Positions 1 to 6,806 are shown, counted from the stretch's first letter. The stretch: 9,230 nucleotides of DNA from Sutterella sp. (GCA_020025955.1 JAHHRF010000065.1:1-9230), one strand, 5' to 3'. Notes: generated by a model from the letters alone, not told the origin. Numbers and translations: made by a program.

Positions 1-3
1 GGC

Positions 4-2793
4 TTAATCCTTGCCATCACCTTCCGAGAAGCTACGGAGCTTTTCCGCACGCGACGGGTGGCGCAGCTTACGCAACGCCTTGGTTTCAATCTGACGGATA
101 CGTTCACGCGTCACGTCAAACTGTTTACCCACCTCTTCCAAGGTGTGTTCGCTCGGCATATCAATCCCGAAGCGCATGTAAATCACCTTGGCTTCACGCG
201 GGGTCAAGCTATCCAACACTTGGCGAATCGTATCCGACAAGCTCGTATTCTGGATGGCTTCCGAGGGCGAGGTCGTCTGGGTATCTTCCAAGAAGTCCCC
301 TAAGTGCGAATCCTCGTCGTCCCCGATCGGCGTTTCCATGGAGATGGGTTCCTTGGCGATCTTCATAATCTTGAGGATCTTGTCTTCGGGCAACTCCATC
401 AATTCCGCCAATTCGCGACTATCGGGCTCTTCCCCACGTTCTTGGAGGATCTGGCGCGTAATACGGTTCATGCGGTTAATGGTTTCAATCATATGAACCG
501 GGATGCGAATCGTACGAGCCTGGTCCGCAATCGAGCGGGTGATGGCCTGACGAATCCACCAAGTGGCATAGGTCGAGAACTTGTAGCCACGTCGGTACTC
601 AAACTTGTCCACGGCCTTCATCAAGCCGACATTGCCTTCCTGAATCAAGTCCAAGAACTGGAGCCCACGGTTGGTGTACTTCTTCGCAATCGAAATCACG
701 AGACGCAAGTTGGCTTCCGTCATTTCGCGCTTCGCAGCACGCGCCTGAGCTTCACCCGTGGCCATCTGCTTGTAGATATCAAAGATTTCTTCCAAGCTCG
801 AGTGGCACTCGGCTTCCACTTCACGCAAGTGACGTTGTTCTTCGCTTAACGTCGGGCGGGCATGATCAAAGCGTTCGTGCTCTTTTTGCGGTAACGCGGC
901 ACGCAATTCATCCAACCAGGCGTCATCCGACCCACGCTCCATGAAATGATCCATAAAGCGGTCGCGCTTCAACCCTAAGCGACGAACGAGTTCGTTATAC
1001 ATCACCTTTTGATGTTCTCGAATGCGTTCCACGGCGTTACGCAACAAGTCGCAGAGTTTGTCCGCGGTCTTGGCGGTAAAGCGAATCGCTAAGAGTTCTT
1101 TTTGAATTTCGTCCTTAATCGGGGTTAAGCGGGGATCACGATAGCCCCCTTCGGCGATCACACGGCGAAGTTCTAAGAAGTGGACACTGACGCGCTCAAG
1201 AATCTCCAAGCTATGGGCTTTGAGTTCTTTTAACTGACCCGCGGTCATGCCTGAGGCGCCCATATCGGTTTCGTCATCTGTCTGACCCACGACGCTACCC
1301 TGGTCGTCCGTTTCCACAATCCCATCGATGATGTCATCGATATTCATGGTGCCGGCGCGAATCTCATCGGCATATTCCAAGAGAGCTTTCACGGTCACCG
1401 GGCAACGGCTAATCGCCAAGACCATGTGCTTTAAGCCTTCTTCAATACGCTTACTGATTTCAATTTCGCCCTGACGGCTTAAGAGTTCAACGGAGCCCAT
1501 CTCACGCATGTAGATGCGAACCGGGTCCGTCGTGCGGCCCAATTCCCCGTCTACGCTCGAGAGCGCGGCTTCGGCATCGGCGTCTTCATCGTCGTCCGAG
1601 GCCACCACGTCGCCTTCCAACATCTGGAGGGTGTCTTCGTCTGGGGTTTGTTCAAACACCTGAATGTTTAAACTGCCCAAGACCCCGACGATGTTTTCGA
1701 TGGCGTCATCGTCCGACAAATTGTTCGGCAAGTTGTCGTTGATTTCCCCGTAGGTGACGTAACCACGTTCTTTCCCCATACGAATGAGGGTATAGAGTTT
1801 GTTACGACGCTCTTCGTTGGTTTCTTCTTTTTCGTCCCCATACTTCAAGAGCTTTTCACGGGCCTTCGAGCGACGCTTCTTGGGACCACGCTTAGCGGGT
1901 TCCGGCTCAGCCTCATCTTCGACTTCCGGTTCATCGTCCGCGTCAACGTCGTCATCCAGATCGGGCACGTCATCAAACTCATCCACGTCGTCATCAAAGA
2001 CGTCGTCCATGAGTTCCTCATCGCCGTTATCGTCAAAGTCGGCTAAATCGTCATCGTCATCAACGGAGACGTCAGCCTTCTTGGACGCTTTGGTGGCTTT
2101 CTTGGGCTTGGCGGGCTTCTTGGGCTTAGCGGCCTTTGCAGCCTTAGCGGGCTTTTCTTCCGCTTCAACCTTTTCTGCCTTTTTCGCTTTCTTTGCCTTC
2201 GTGGGCTTTTCTGCGAGCTCAGCCTTCTCTACCGCTTCCACCTCAGGGGTTTCCGACTTCTTCGTTTTACGGGTGCGCTTCGGCTTTTCCGCGACCACCA
2301 CGTCGGCCGTTTCCGCTTCCACTTTAAGGGCCTTAGCCTTGGTGGTCTTCGTGGCTTTCTTCGCCTTCACGGCTTTCACCGGGGCGTCGAGAGCGTCGTC
2401 ACTCTCGGCTTTCTTTGCCTTCGTGGCGCGCTTCTTCGCGGGGGCTTTTTCGGCCGTTTCCGCGTCAGCTTTCTTCGCCTTGGTGGTTTTCACGGCTTTA
2501 GCCTTAGCCGAGGTGCGTTTGGCTTTCGGTTTTTCAGGCACGCTTTCGCTCGGGGCGCCGTCTTGGGCCCCATCGAGTTGGCTCTTATCTTCGATCACAG
2601 ACTCTTCCTTGGACTTACCCGTCTTTTTTCGGGAAACCGTCTTGGCGGCCTGGGGCGTCTTGGCCCCCTCGTCTGAGCGCGTGGCTGCCTTACGGCGTTT
2701 GGCGGGCGTTGCGGCTTTTTTTACCGATGACGTCGTCTCGGCTTCAGGAGTCGATTCCGTCGTCGGGGTTTTAATTTTCTTGTCTGCCGCCAT
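4..2793 (-). CDS. rpoD: RNA polymerase housekeeping sigma factor RpoD (sigma-70) with long Lys/Ala-rich N-terminal extension
   Basis: Primary sigma factor: it binds core RNA polymerase and directs it to -35/-10 promoters of growth genes. I start at the ATG at 2793 (929 aa), which has AAGAGG five bases upstream; a GTG two codons earlier overlaps that site and is less likely. In 929-aa numbering: a basic Lys/Ala/Thr-rich tail (about 1-240), an Asp/Glu-rich block (about 245-298), region 1.1 (about 325-390, around NKLYTLIRMGKERGYVTYGE), region 1.2 (about 424-455, DPVRIYMREMGSVELLSRQG), the proteobacterial non-conserved region (about 458-685), region 2 (about 690-768, with NLRLVISIAKKY, DLIQEGNVGLMKAV and YATWWIRQAI), region 3 (about 769-850) and region 4 (about 855-920, with the helix-turn-helix VTRERIRQIETKALRKLRHP). 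All core motifs are intact. E. coli RpoD has 613 residues, so about 300 extra residues sit at the N-terminus. The gene is separated from dnaG by an opposite-strand gene and has its own upstream promoter region. Identity is certain; the role of the tail is unknown. Confidence 0.98.
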   Translation of the reverse strand: MAADKKIKTPTTESTPEAETTSSVKKAATPAKRRKAATRSDEGAKTPQAAKTVSRKKTGKSKEESVIEDKSQLDGAQDGAPSESVPEKPKAKRTSAKAKAVKTTKAKKADAETAEKAPAKKRATKAKKAESDDALDAPVKAVKAKKATKTTKAKALKVEAETADVVVAEKPKRTRKTKKSETPEVEAVEKAELAEKPTKAKKAKKAEKVEAEEKPAKAAKAAKPKKPAKPKKATKASKKADVSVDDDDDLADFDDNGDEELMDDVFDDDVDEFDDVPDLDDDVDADDEPEVEDEAEPEPAKRGPKKRRSKAREKLLKYGDEKEETNEERRNKLYTLIRMGKERGYVTYGEINDNLPNNLSDDDAIENIVGVLGSLNIQVFEQTPDEDTLQMLEGDVVASDDDEDADAEAALSSVDGELGRTTDPVRIYMREMGSVELLSRQGEIEISKRIEEGLKHMVLAISRCPVTVKALLEYADEIRAGTMNIDDIIDGIVETDDQGSVVGQTDDETDMGASGMTAGQLKELKAHSLEILERVSVHFLELRRVIAEGGYRDPRLTPIKDEIQKELLAIRFTAKTADKLCDLLRNAVERIREHQKVMYNELVRRLGLKRDRFMDHFMERGSDDAWLDELRAALPQKEHERFDHARPTLSEEQRHLREVEAECHSSLEEIFDIYKQMATGEAQARAAKREMTEANLRLVISIAKKYTNRGLQFLDLIQEGNVGLMKAVDKFEYRRGYKFSTYATWWIRQAITRSIADQARTIRIPVHMIETINRMNRITRQILQERGEEPDSRELAELMELPEDKILKIMKIAKEPISMETPIGDDEDSHLGDFLEDTQTTSPSEAIQNTSLSDTIRQVLDSLTPREAKVIYMRFGIDMPSEHTLEEVGKQFDVTRERIRQIETKALRKLRHPSRAEKLRSFSEGDGKD
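2074..2793 (-). repeat. Degenerate coding repeats for the Lys/Ala-rich tail of RpoD
   Basis: This 5' part of rpoD is low complexity and encodes repeated short units such as KAKKAEK, AKKATK, TKAKKA and PKKPAKPKK, separated by small acidic patches. At DNA level near-identical pieces recur: an identical 19-base stretch lies at 2186-2204 and 2408-2426, and related TTCTTCGCCTT-type pieces lie between them and beyond. The composition resembles the C-terminal tails of eukaryotic histone H1 and of bacterial H1-like proteins. Such repeats can expand or contract by slippage or recombination, so tail length may vary between strains. Confidence 0.8.
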
Positions 2794-2798
2794 ACGCA

Positions 2799-2804
2799 CC
2801 TCTT
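2799..2804 (-). promoter_or_regulatory. Ribosome binding site deciding the rpoD start
   Basis: On the minus strand AAGAGG lies five bases before the ATG at 2793. The in-frame GTG (2797-2799) shares its first G with this motif, which would leave it without usable spacing, so the ATG is preferred. Confidence 0.7.
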
Positions 2805-3062
2805 TGGCAAAAATGGGCGTTACCGTCTTTCGTTTAACAACGGCAACGAAGCGTCCTCAAACTGAAACGAGGGGAGAAAACGGGCTAACGATGCCCCTCG
2901 ATTGAGGACGATGAAACACACGTCGCGTGACCCTCTTCTCAACACAAAATGAGGAGGATCCCATCGCGGTCCTTTGCTTTGATGTCTCGATTCGTCATGA
3001 ACAAAACGTCACAGCAAAACACGCGTCACGTCGCATGAGTGATTTTTTTGAGCTCCCTCAGG

Positions 3063-3127
3063 GGGGAAGCAAAATCAGTGCATAGCGAAAGAATTTTGCC
3101 ACATCCAGCCCGAAATACCGCTTCCCC
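3063..3127 (-). repeat. Inverted repeats with mutually exclusive arms in the rpoD leader
   Basis: GGGGAAGC (3063-3070) is the perfect reverse complement of GCTTCCCC (3120-3127). GCAAAAT (3069-3075) is the perfect reverse complement of ATTTTGC (3093-3099). The two pairings share the GC at 3069-3070, so in the rpoD leader transcript they would compete at the base. A role in leader folding is possible but unproven. Confidence 0.4.
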
Positions 3128-3139
3128 TAGTCACAAACC

Positions 3140-3168
3140 CTTAGAACGCGATTAGGACGCGTTGTCAA
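3140..3168 (-). promoter_or_regulatory. Probable sigma-70 promoter for rpoD
   Basis: On the minus strand a perfect TTGACA (3163-3168) is followed after 17 bases by TCTAAG (3140-3145; four of six matches to TATAAT). Transcription would start near 3133, giving rpoD an untranslated leader of about 340 bases. The perfect -35 and ideal spacing make this the best promoter candidate in the intergenic region. Use in vivo is inference. Confidence 0.55.
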
Positions 3169-3308
3169 GTCTTTTTACGCAAAAAATGTGTTCTCGGTCC
3201 CCCGCAAACAGGCGCTATAGCGCTCTGCCCTAGTCTTCTTCCTTTGATGTAACCCCAGCCTTTTTAAGAAAAAAGTGCGTCAGACTGTTACGATTTCTTA
3301 CAAATATT

Positions 3309-3325
3309 ACATTGATAAACAATGT
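3309..3325. promoter_or_regulatory. 17-bp inverted repeat, possible operator
   Basis: ACATTG-ATAAA-CAATGT is a perfect inverted repeat with 6-base arms in an AT-rich stretch about 200 bases upstream of the DUF4198 gene. Its size and symmetry fit a dimeric regulator site. It matches the FNR consensus (TTGAT-N4-ATCAA) poorly, in one half only, and I cannot name the regulator. Confidence 0.35.
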
Positions 3326-3408
3326 GTTTAGGGTTTTTTCGCCCCTCACTCCCATTTAGAGGCTAAAGACGGGCGCCCGCTCTTTTTATCCAACGGAGAC
3401 AGTCCCTT

Positions 3409-3441
3409 TTATTCGTATGAATAATTCTAAAGTCGTATGAA
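3409..3441 (+). promoter_or_regulatory. 20-bp-spaced direct repeat TCGTATGAA with embedded inverted repeat, possible tandem operator
   Basis: TCGTATGAA occurs at 3413-3421 and again at 3433-3441, so equivalent bases lie exactly 20 apart, about two helical turns. The first copy is embedded in the near-palindrome TTATTCGTATGAATAA (3409-3424, 6-base arms around GTAT). The pair ends about 78 bases upstream of the DUF4198 start, where a promoter-overlapping operator would be expected. GTATGA equals the half-site of the E. coli NikR box, but NikR needs it inverted with a 16-base spacer, so NikR is not indicated. Confidence 0.4.
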
Positions 3442-3518
3442 AATCCATCCAAAACCCCGTAAGCTTGAGGGCACTCTCTTCCTCTCTTTGTCTTTTCCCT
3501 AAAAGGAGTTCAGAAAAA

Positions 3519-4277
3519 ATGAAGCGTACGTTACTGGGGACCTTACTGGGGGCGTGGTGCCTCGTTGCTCAAGCCCATTTCGGGATGGTGATTCCGTCGC
3601 AGCCTGTGGTGATGGATCAGGCCCAATCCAAGGTGGATTTAGAAATCGCCTTTGCCCACCCGATGGAGCGCTCGGGGATGACCATGGCTAAACCCCGTCA
3701 GGTCTTTGTGTCGATGGATGGGAAAAAGACGGACTTAACGACGTCGCTCAAACCCGCCACCACCTTTGGGGCGCCTGCCTGGACCACGTCCTTTGACATC
3801 AAGCGACCTGGCGTCTACCAGTTCGTGGTCGAGCCCGAACCCTATTGGGAAGGCACGGAAGACCGCTTCATGCAGTCGATCGCCAAAGTCTATGTGCCCG
3901 CTTACGGCGCCGATGACGGGTGGGAAGCGCCCTTGGGGCTTAAAGCCGAAATCCTTCCCTATGTCCGTCCCTTTGGGAATTGGGCGGGGATGAGCTTTAC
4001 GGGGAAGGCGTTGTTAGACGGCAAACCCGTGCCGAATGCGCATGTGGCGATCACGTACTTAAATAAGGACGACATCGCCATTGAAAATCCGTACTACCAC
4101 TGGCAGGTGGTCAACGCCGACGAAAACGGCAACTTCACCGTCTCCATCCCCTTTGAAGGCTGGTGGGGCTTTGCGGCCGTAAACGACTTGGATGAGCCCC
4201 TCATGAAGGATGGGCAGCCCAAGGTGCAAGAAGTCGACGCGGTGCTCTGGACCTACTTTGCGAAGCGCCCGAAGTAA
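3519..4277 (+). CDS. Exported DUF4198 (COG5266-type) periplasmic protein, possible metal-uptake accessory
   Basis: The 252-aa protein starts at the ATG at 3519, preceded by AAAAGGAG (3501-3508) ten bases upstream; an in-frame TTG at 3465 has no such site. Residues 1-19 (MKRTLLGTLLGAWCLVAQA) form a classic Sec signal peptide, and cleavage after AQA leaves His20 as the first mature residue (HFGMVIPS). The body is a beta-rich fold with family-typical features: FDIKRPGVYQFVVEPEPYWE (about 92-111), a YVRPFGNWAGMSFTGKALLDGKPV segment (about 148-171) that looks like an immunoglobulin-like domain, and NGNFTVSIPFEGWWGFA (about 203-219). COG5266 members were annotated as periplasmic components of Co/Ni transport (CbiK/NikK-like) and occur beside metal transporters, but no transporter gene lies nearby, so substrate is unknown. 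It stands alone between rpoD and dnaG on the opposite strand, with its own upstream repeats and downstream terminator. Family assignment is from memory of its motifs. Confidence 0.8.
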   Translation: MKRTLLGTLLGAWCLVAQAHFGMVIPSQPVVMDQAQSKVDLEIAFAHPMERSGMTMAKPRQVFVSMDGKKTDLTTSLKPATTFGAPAWTTSFDIKRPGVYQFVVEPEPYWEGTEDRFMQSIAKVYVPAYGADDGWEAPLGLKAEILPYVRPFGNWAGMSFTGKALLDGKPVPNAHVAITYLNKDDIAIENPYYHWQVVNADENGNFTVSIPFEGWWGFAAVNDLDEPLMKDGQPKVQEVDAVLWTYFAKRPK

Positions 4278-4302
4278 GCCACGAGCCTAGGCGTTTCGAG
4301 TC

Positions 4303-4337
4303 CTCCACCCCGTGACCTCGAGTCCACGGAGGTGGAG
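4303..4337 (+). other. Stable hairpin just before the terminator
   Basis: CTCCACCCCGTG (4303-4314) pairs with CACGGAGGTGGAG (4325-4337), giving 12 base pairs with one bulged A and a 10-base loop. It lies between the DUF4198 stop and the terminator hairpin, with no T-run of its own. It may protect the mRNA 3' end or aid termination. Confidence 0.5.
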
Positions 4338-4340
4338 AGG

Positions 4341-4377
4341 AAAAGGACGTCCCCCCATCGAGGGGAGACGTCCTTTT
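4341..4377. terminator. Bidirectional intrinsic terminator between converging DUF4198 gene and dnaG
   Basis: AAAAGGACGTCCCCCC (4341-4356) pairs with GGGGAGACGTCCTTTT (4362-4377) with one mismatch and a five-base loop. The stem begins with A-run and ends with T-run, so it can work on both strands. Plus-strand transcripts continue into a T-rich stretch (to about 4405). It lies 64 bases after the DUF4198 stop and 50 bases after the dnaG stop. Confidence 0.85.
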
Positions 4378-4426
4378 GTTTGGTTTTCTTTTATTTTCTT
4401 TGGTTCTTTAGCCTTTCGCTAGAGTC

Positions 4427-6736
4427 TTAACGGTCAATGCCGTCATAGAGCGACAGGTCGGGCTCCATCCCCACTTCCACGTCGTCAGCCCAATCCACGG
4501 CTAAAGCGCCATAGGCGTCATCGGGCAATTGATCGTCTAACCCATCCAAGGTCGCTAAATACGCTTCGCTATCCATTTCAGGGGCGGACCATGCAGCATC
4601 GGGTTCCGTCGTCAAGGACTCAAAGGGGTCTTCGGCCGGGGCACTCACGGGTTGGGGCTTGGCGCTTTCAACCACGGAGAGCGCCGCGCGGATCACGTCA
4701 CGCGGACGCTCCGGGGTGGGCTCGGGCGTGGGAGCCTCCTCTTGGGCGGCCTCATCGTTCGCCCGCAGACGAGCACCAGCGGCACCGCCTTGTAAAAGGT
4801 ATTCCTGAAGCGCACGCACCGCGGGGTTCCGGTCGAGCTTCATGGGTTTGGTTTCACGCTCTTTGGTGACCTGGGACTGGGAGATTTCTGCCGTGCGGAA
4901 ATCACACTCTTCGGTTTTACTTTGCGCGAGCAAGGTCATCAAATCTTGACGACGCTTATTCATGCGCTGAAACTGCGCCGCATCCAAAACAGGCGCGGCC
5001 ACCAAGGTTTTGATTTGGTCTTTAACGTGTTCGAGTTCGAGCTCTAAGAACGTGCTCTTGAGTTCTAAGCGCGCAGCCGAGAGAGTCGTTTCCGTTTGAA
5101 GTTCTTCATTTAAGAGGACTTCATAGTCCGTGAAGTAAACGCTCCCTTCCAGGGCCTGCAAAACGGTGGCCGCGGACGCACGCGCCAAACGACCCCGCTC
5201 GTTGAGGGCCGTTCGCCAGACTTCTTTAATGGCTAACGACAAGGGGTGTTCGCTCGTTAAAAACGTTTCGCGAATTCGCTCATCAAACTCTTCGCACAAC
5301 TGGGGGTAGACCAATAAGCACTGAAGGAGTCGACGACGCAGGTCTTTCACCACCGTCGTGCGTGCCAACGTGGCATTGGGGCGCGTAAAGCCCCCAAAGC
5401 GCTCACGCTGACGCTGGCGCATAGAGGCGACTACCGCTTGCGCGCTCGAAGCTTGGGCTAAACCGTATTCGCGTTCAATGGCATCGGGCTCAAGACGTGC
5501 CACTTCGGCAATCGCCTTAATGAGGCTCAAACGCAAAATGGGGGCTTTCGCCATAGCGCGTGCCCAGGGCTTACCATTCGCGACCACTTGGGCGCGTTCT
5601 TCGGCAAAGGAGAGGTCCTTATCTCGCGTTAAACACTCCATCATGAAGGTGGTGAGTCGTAACGACGATTGGATGGCCTCTTCAAAGGCAGGCGCCCCTT
5701 TTTCTTTAATGAGGCTATCGGGATCGTGCTCTGGGGGCAGCAAAATAAAGCCCGCCATTTGCGTATCCGTAATCACGGGAAGGGTGGCTTCGAGCGCACG
5801 CACGGCTGCTTTTCGCCCTGCCGTGTCCCCGTCAAAACTAAAGTACACCCGGTCACTTAACTTAAAAAGCTTTTGAACGTGCTCGGGCGTAATCGATGTA
5901 CCTAAGGCCGCCACCGACTCTTCGAAACCTGCTTGCGAGAGCTGGATCACGTCCATATAGCCTTCGCAGACAATGGCGCGCCCCTTGTGACGAATGGCAT
6001 CACGCCCTTCGTACAAGCCATAGAGCTCTCGACCCTTGTGGTAGATCGAGGTCTCAGGGGAGTTGAGGTACTTGGGTTGCTCGTCGCCGTTGAGGGTGCG
6101 TGCCCCAAAGCCAATCACTTGACCCTTGGGATTGCGAATCGGGAACATCAAACGCCCACGATAGGCGTCATAGCGGCGCGATCCCTTTTCGTTTACGAGA
6201 CCGCACTCTTTGAGTTCAGGGGCCGAATACTTTTCCCCAAAGACCGCCTGCAAGGCGTGCCACTCATCGGGGGAATAGCCCAAACGGAAGCGCTCACAGG
6301 TTTCATCCGTCAAACGACGGTCGCGCACATATTGCATGACGCGGGGCGTCCCCAAGAGCTCACCGCGATAGAAGGTCGCGGCATCATCCATGTATTCCGT
6401 GAGGGTTTTAACTTTCTGTTGGGCTTCACGACGGCGTGGCGTGTTGTCCTCGGGGACCACCATTTGGTACATCCCCGCCAAACGGCGCACAGCGTCCGGA
6501 AACTCTAAGCCCTCGTACTCTTTAATAAAGCCGATGGCATTGCCCGCGGCCCCGCAACCAAAGCATTTGTAGATTTGCTTGTCGGGGCTCACTGAAAAGC
6601 TCGGGGTCTTTTCTTTATGAAACGGACAGCACGCCTGATAGTTGCGCCCTGCCTTTTTCAAGGGTACAGCACGCCCAATCACATCGACGATGTCGGCACG
6701 ATCAAGCAATTGCGTGATAAAACCCTCGGGGATCAT
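4427..6736 (-). CDS. dnaG: DNA primase DnaG with acidic C-terminal extension
   Basis: Makes the RNA primers for Okazaki fragments and leading-strand start, acting with the replicative helicase DnaB. The start is the ATG at 6736 (769 aa, beginning MIPEGFITQLLDRADIVDVI), with GAGG five bases upstream. The CHC2 zinc-binding domain has C37, H40, C58 and C61 with the usual C-x2-H-x17-C-x2-C spacing. The RNA-polymerase domain carries FRLGYSPDEW (150-159). The TOPRIM fold carries the catalytic EGYMD (258-262), FDGDTAGRKA (301-310; D302, D304) and DPD (338-340). Residues about 463-605 look like the helical helicase-binding domain. After that come about 160 residues rich in Glu, Asp, Pro and Ala (about 606-769), absent from E. 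coli DnaG (581 aa). Upstream, a terminator separates it from yqeY, so it needs its own promoter or readthrough; downstream it converges on the DUF4198 gene. Confidence 0.98.
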   Translation of the reverse strand: MIPEGFITQLLDRADIVDVIGRAVPLKKAGRNYQACCPFHKEKTPSFSVSPDKQIYKCFGCGAAGNAIGFIKEYEGLEFPDAVRRLAGMYQMVVPEDNTPRRREAQQKVKTLTEYMDDAATFYRGELLGTPRVMQYVRDRRLTDETCERFRLGYSPDEWHALQAVFGEKYSAPELKECGLVNEKGSRRYDAYRGRLMFPIRNPKGQVIGFGARTLNGDEQPKYLNSPETSIYHKGRELYGLYEGRDAIRHKGRAIVCEGYMDVIQLSQAGFEESVAALGTSITPEHVQKLFKLSDRVYFSFDGDTAGRKAAVRALEATLPVITDTQMAGFILLPPEHDPDSLIKEKGAPAFEEAIQSSLRLTTFMMECLTRDKDLSFAEERAQVVANGKPWARAMAKAPILRLSLIKAIAEVARLEPDAIEREYGLAQASSAQAVVASMRQRQRERFGGFTRPNATLARTTVVKDLRRRLLQCLLVYPQLCEEFDERIRETFLTSEHPLSLAIKEVWRTALNERGRLARASAATVLQALEGSVYFTDYEVLLNEELQTETTLSAARLELKSTFLELELEHVKDQIKTLVAAPVLDAAQFQRMNKRRQDLMTLLAQSKTEECDFRTAEISQSQVTKERETKPMKLDRNPAVRALQEYLLQGGAAGARLRANDEAAQEEAPTPEPTPERPRDVIRAALSVVESAKPQPVSAPAEDPFESLTTEPDAAWSAPEMDSEAYLATLDGLDDQLPDDAYGALAVDWADDVEVGMEPDLSLYDGIDR

Positions 6737-6806
6737 AAAGGCCTCAAAGAGAAAGGAATGGAAAAGACGGCGGAAATCAAGAATTTCTCTTGAAATCGAA
6801 CCTCTT

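Larger units (their letters stand above)
2794..3518. other. 725-base intergenic region between divergent rpoD and the DUF4198 gene
   Basis: No convincing protein, tRNA or known RNA gene is visible here. The region holds a distal rpoD promoter (3140-3168), a weak proximal candidate (2832-2860, TTGAGG-N17-TTAAAC on the minus strand), alternative pairing arms in the rpoD leader (3063-3127), a 12-base perfect palindrome GCGCTATAGCGC (3212-3223), a 17-base inverted repeat (3309-3325), a CGGGCGCCCG palindrome (3370-3379) and a 20-base-spaced direct repeat (3413-3441). No clear -35/-10 pair was found for the plus-strand gene; its promoter probably lies somewhere in 3240-3440. The many repeats suggest two regulated divergent transcription units. 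Confidence 0.7.

Noticed and set aside
1799..2905. Long Ser/Ala-rich plus-strand reading frame opposite the rpoD 5' end
   Set aside because: It is the antisense of the Lys/Ala/Asp-rich rpoD coding region; its composition is what that region gives on the other strand, and it has no ribosome binding site or domain.
3040..3070. Terminator at the T-run and GC-rich hairpin near 3042-3066
   Set aside because: On the plus strand the T-run precedes the hairpin, and on the minus strand A-run follows it, so neither orientation gives a terminator.
3080..3110. Sigma-54 promoter on the rpoD strand (TGGCA followed by TTTCGC)
   Set aside because: GG and GC are 12 bases apart instead of the required 10.
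3409..3441. NikR box upstream of the DUF4198 gene
   Set aside because: GTATGA is present twice but in direct, not inverted, orientation and with different spacing, so it does not fit the E. coli NikR site.
3465..3518. TTG start 18 codons before the chosen start of the DUF4198 gene
   Set aside because: No ribosome binding site precedes it, and it would place extra charged residues before a normal signal peptide. The ATG at 3519 has AAAAGGAG upstream.
2794..3518. tRNA or other stable RNA gene in the large intergenic region
   Set aside because: No T-loop (GGTTCRANNC-type) or cloverleaf arms were found on either strand, and no known RNA was recognised by eye.
5933..6508. 191-codon plus-strand reading frame within dnaG
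   Set aside because: It is fully antisense to conserved primase coding sequence and has no recognisable domain.
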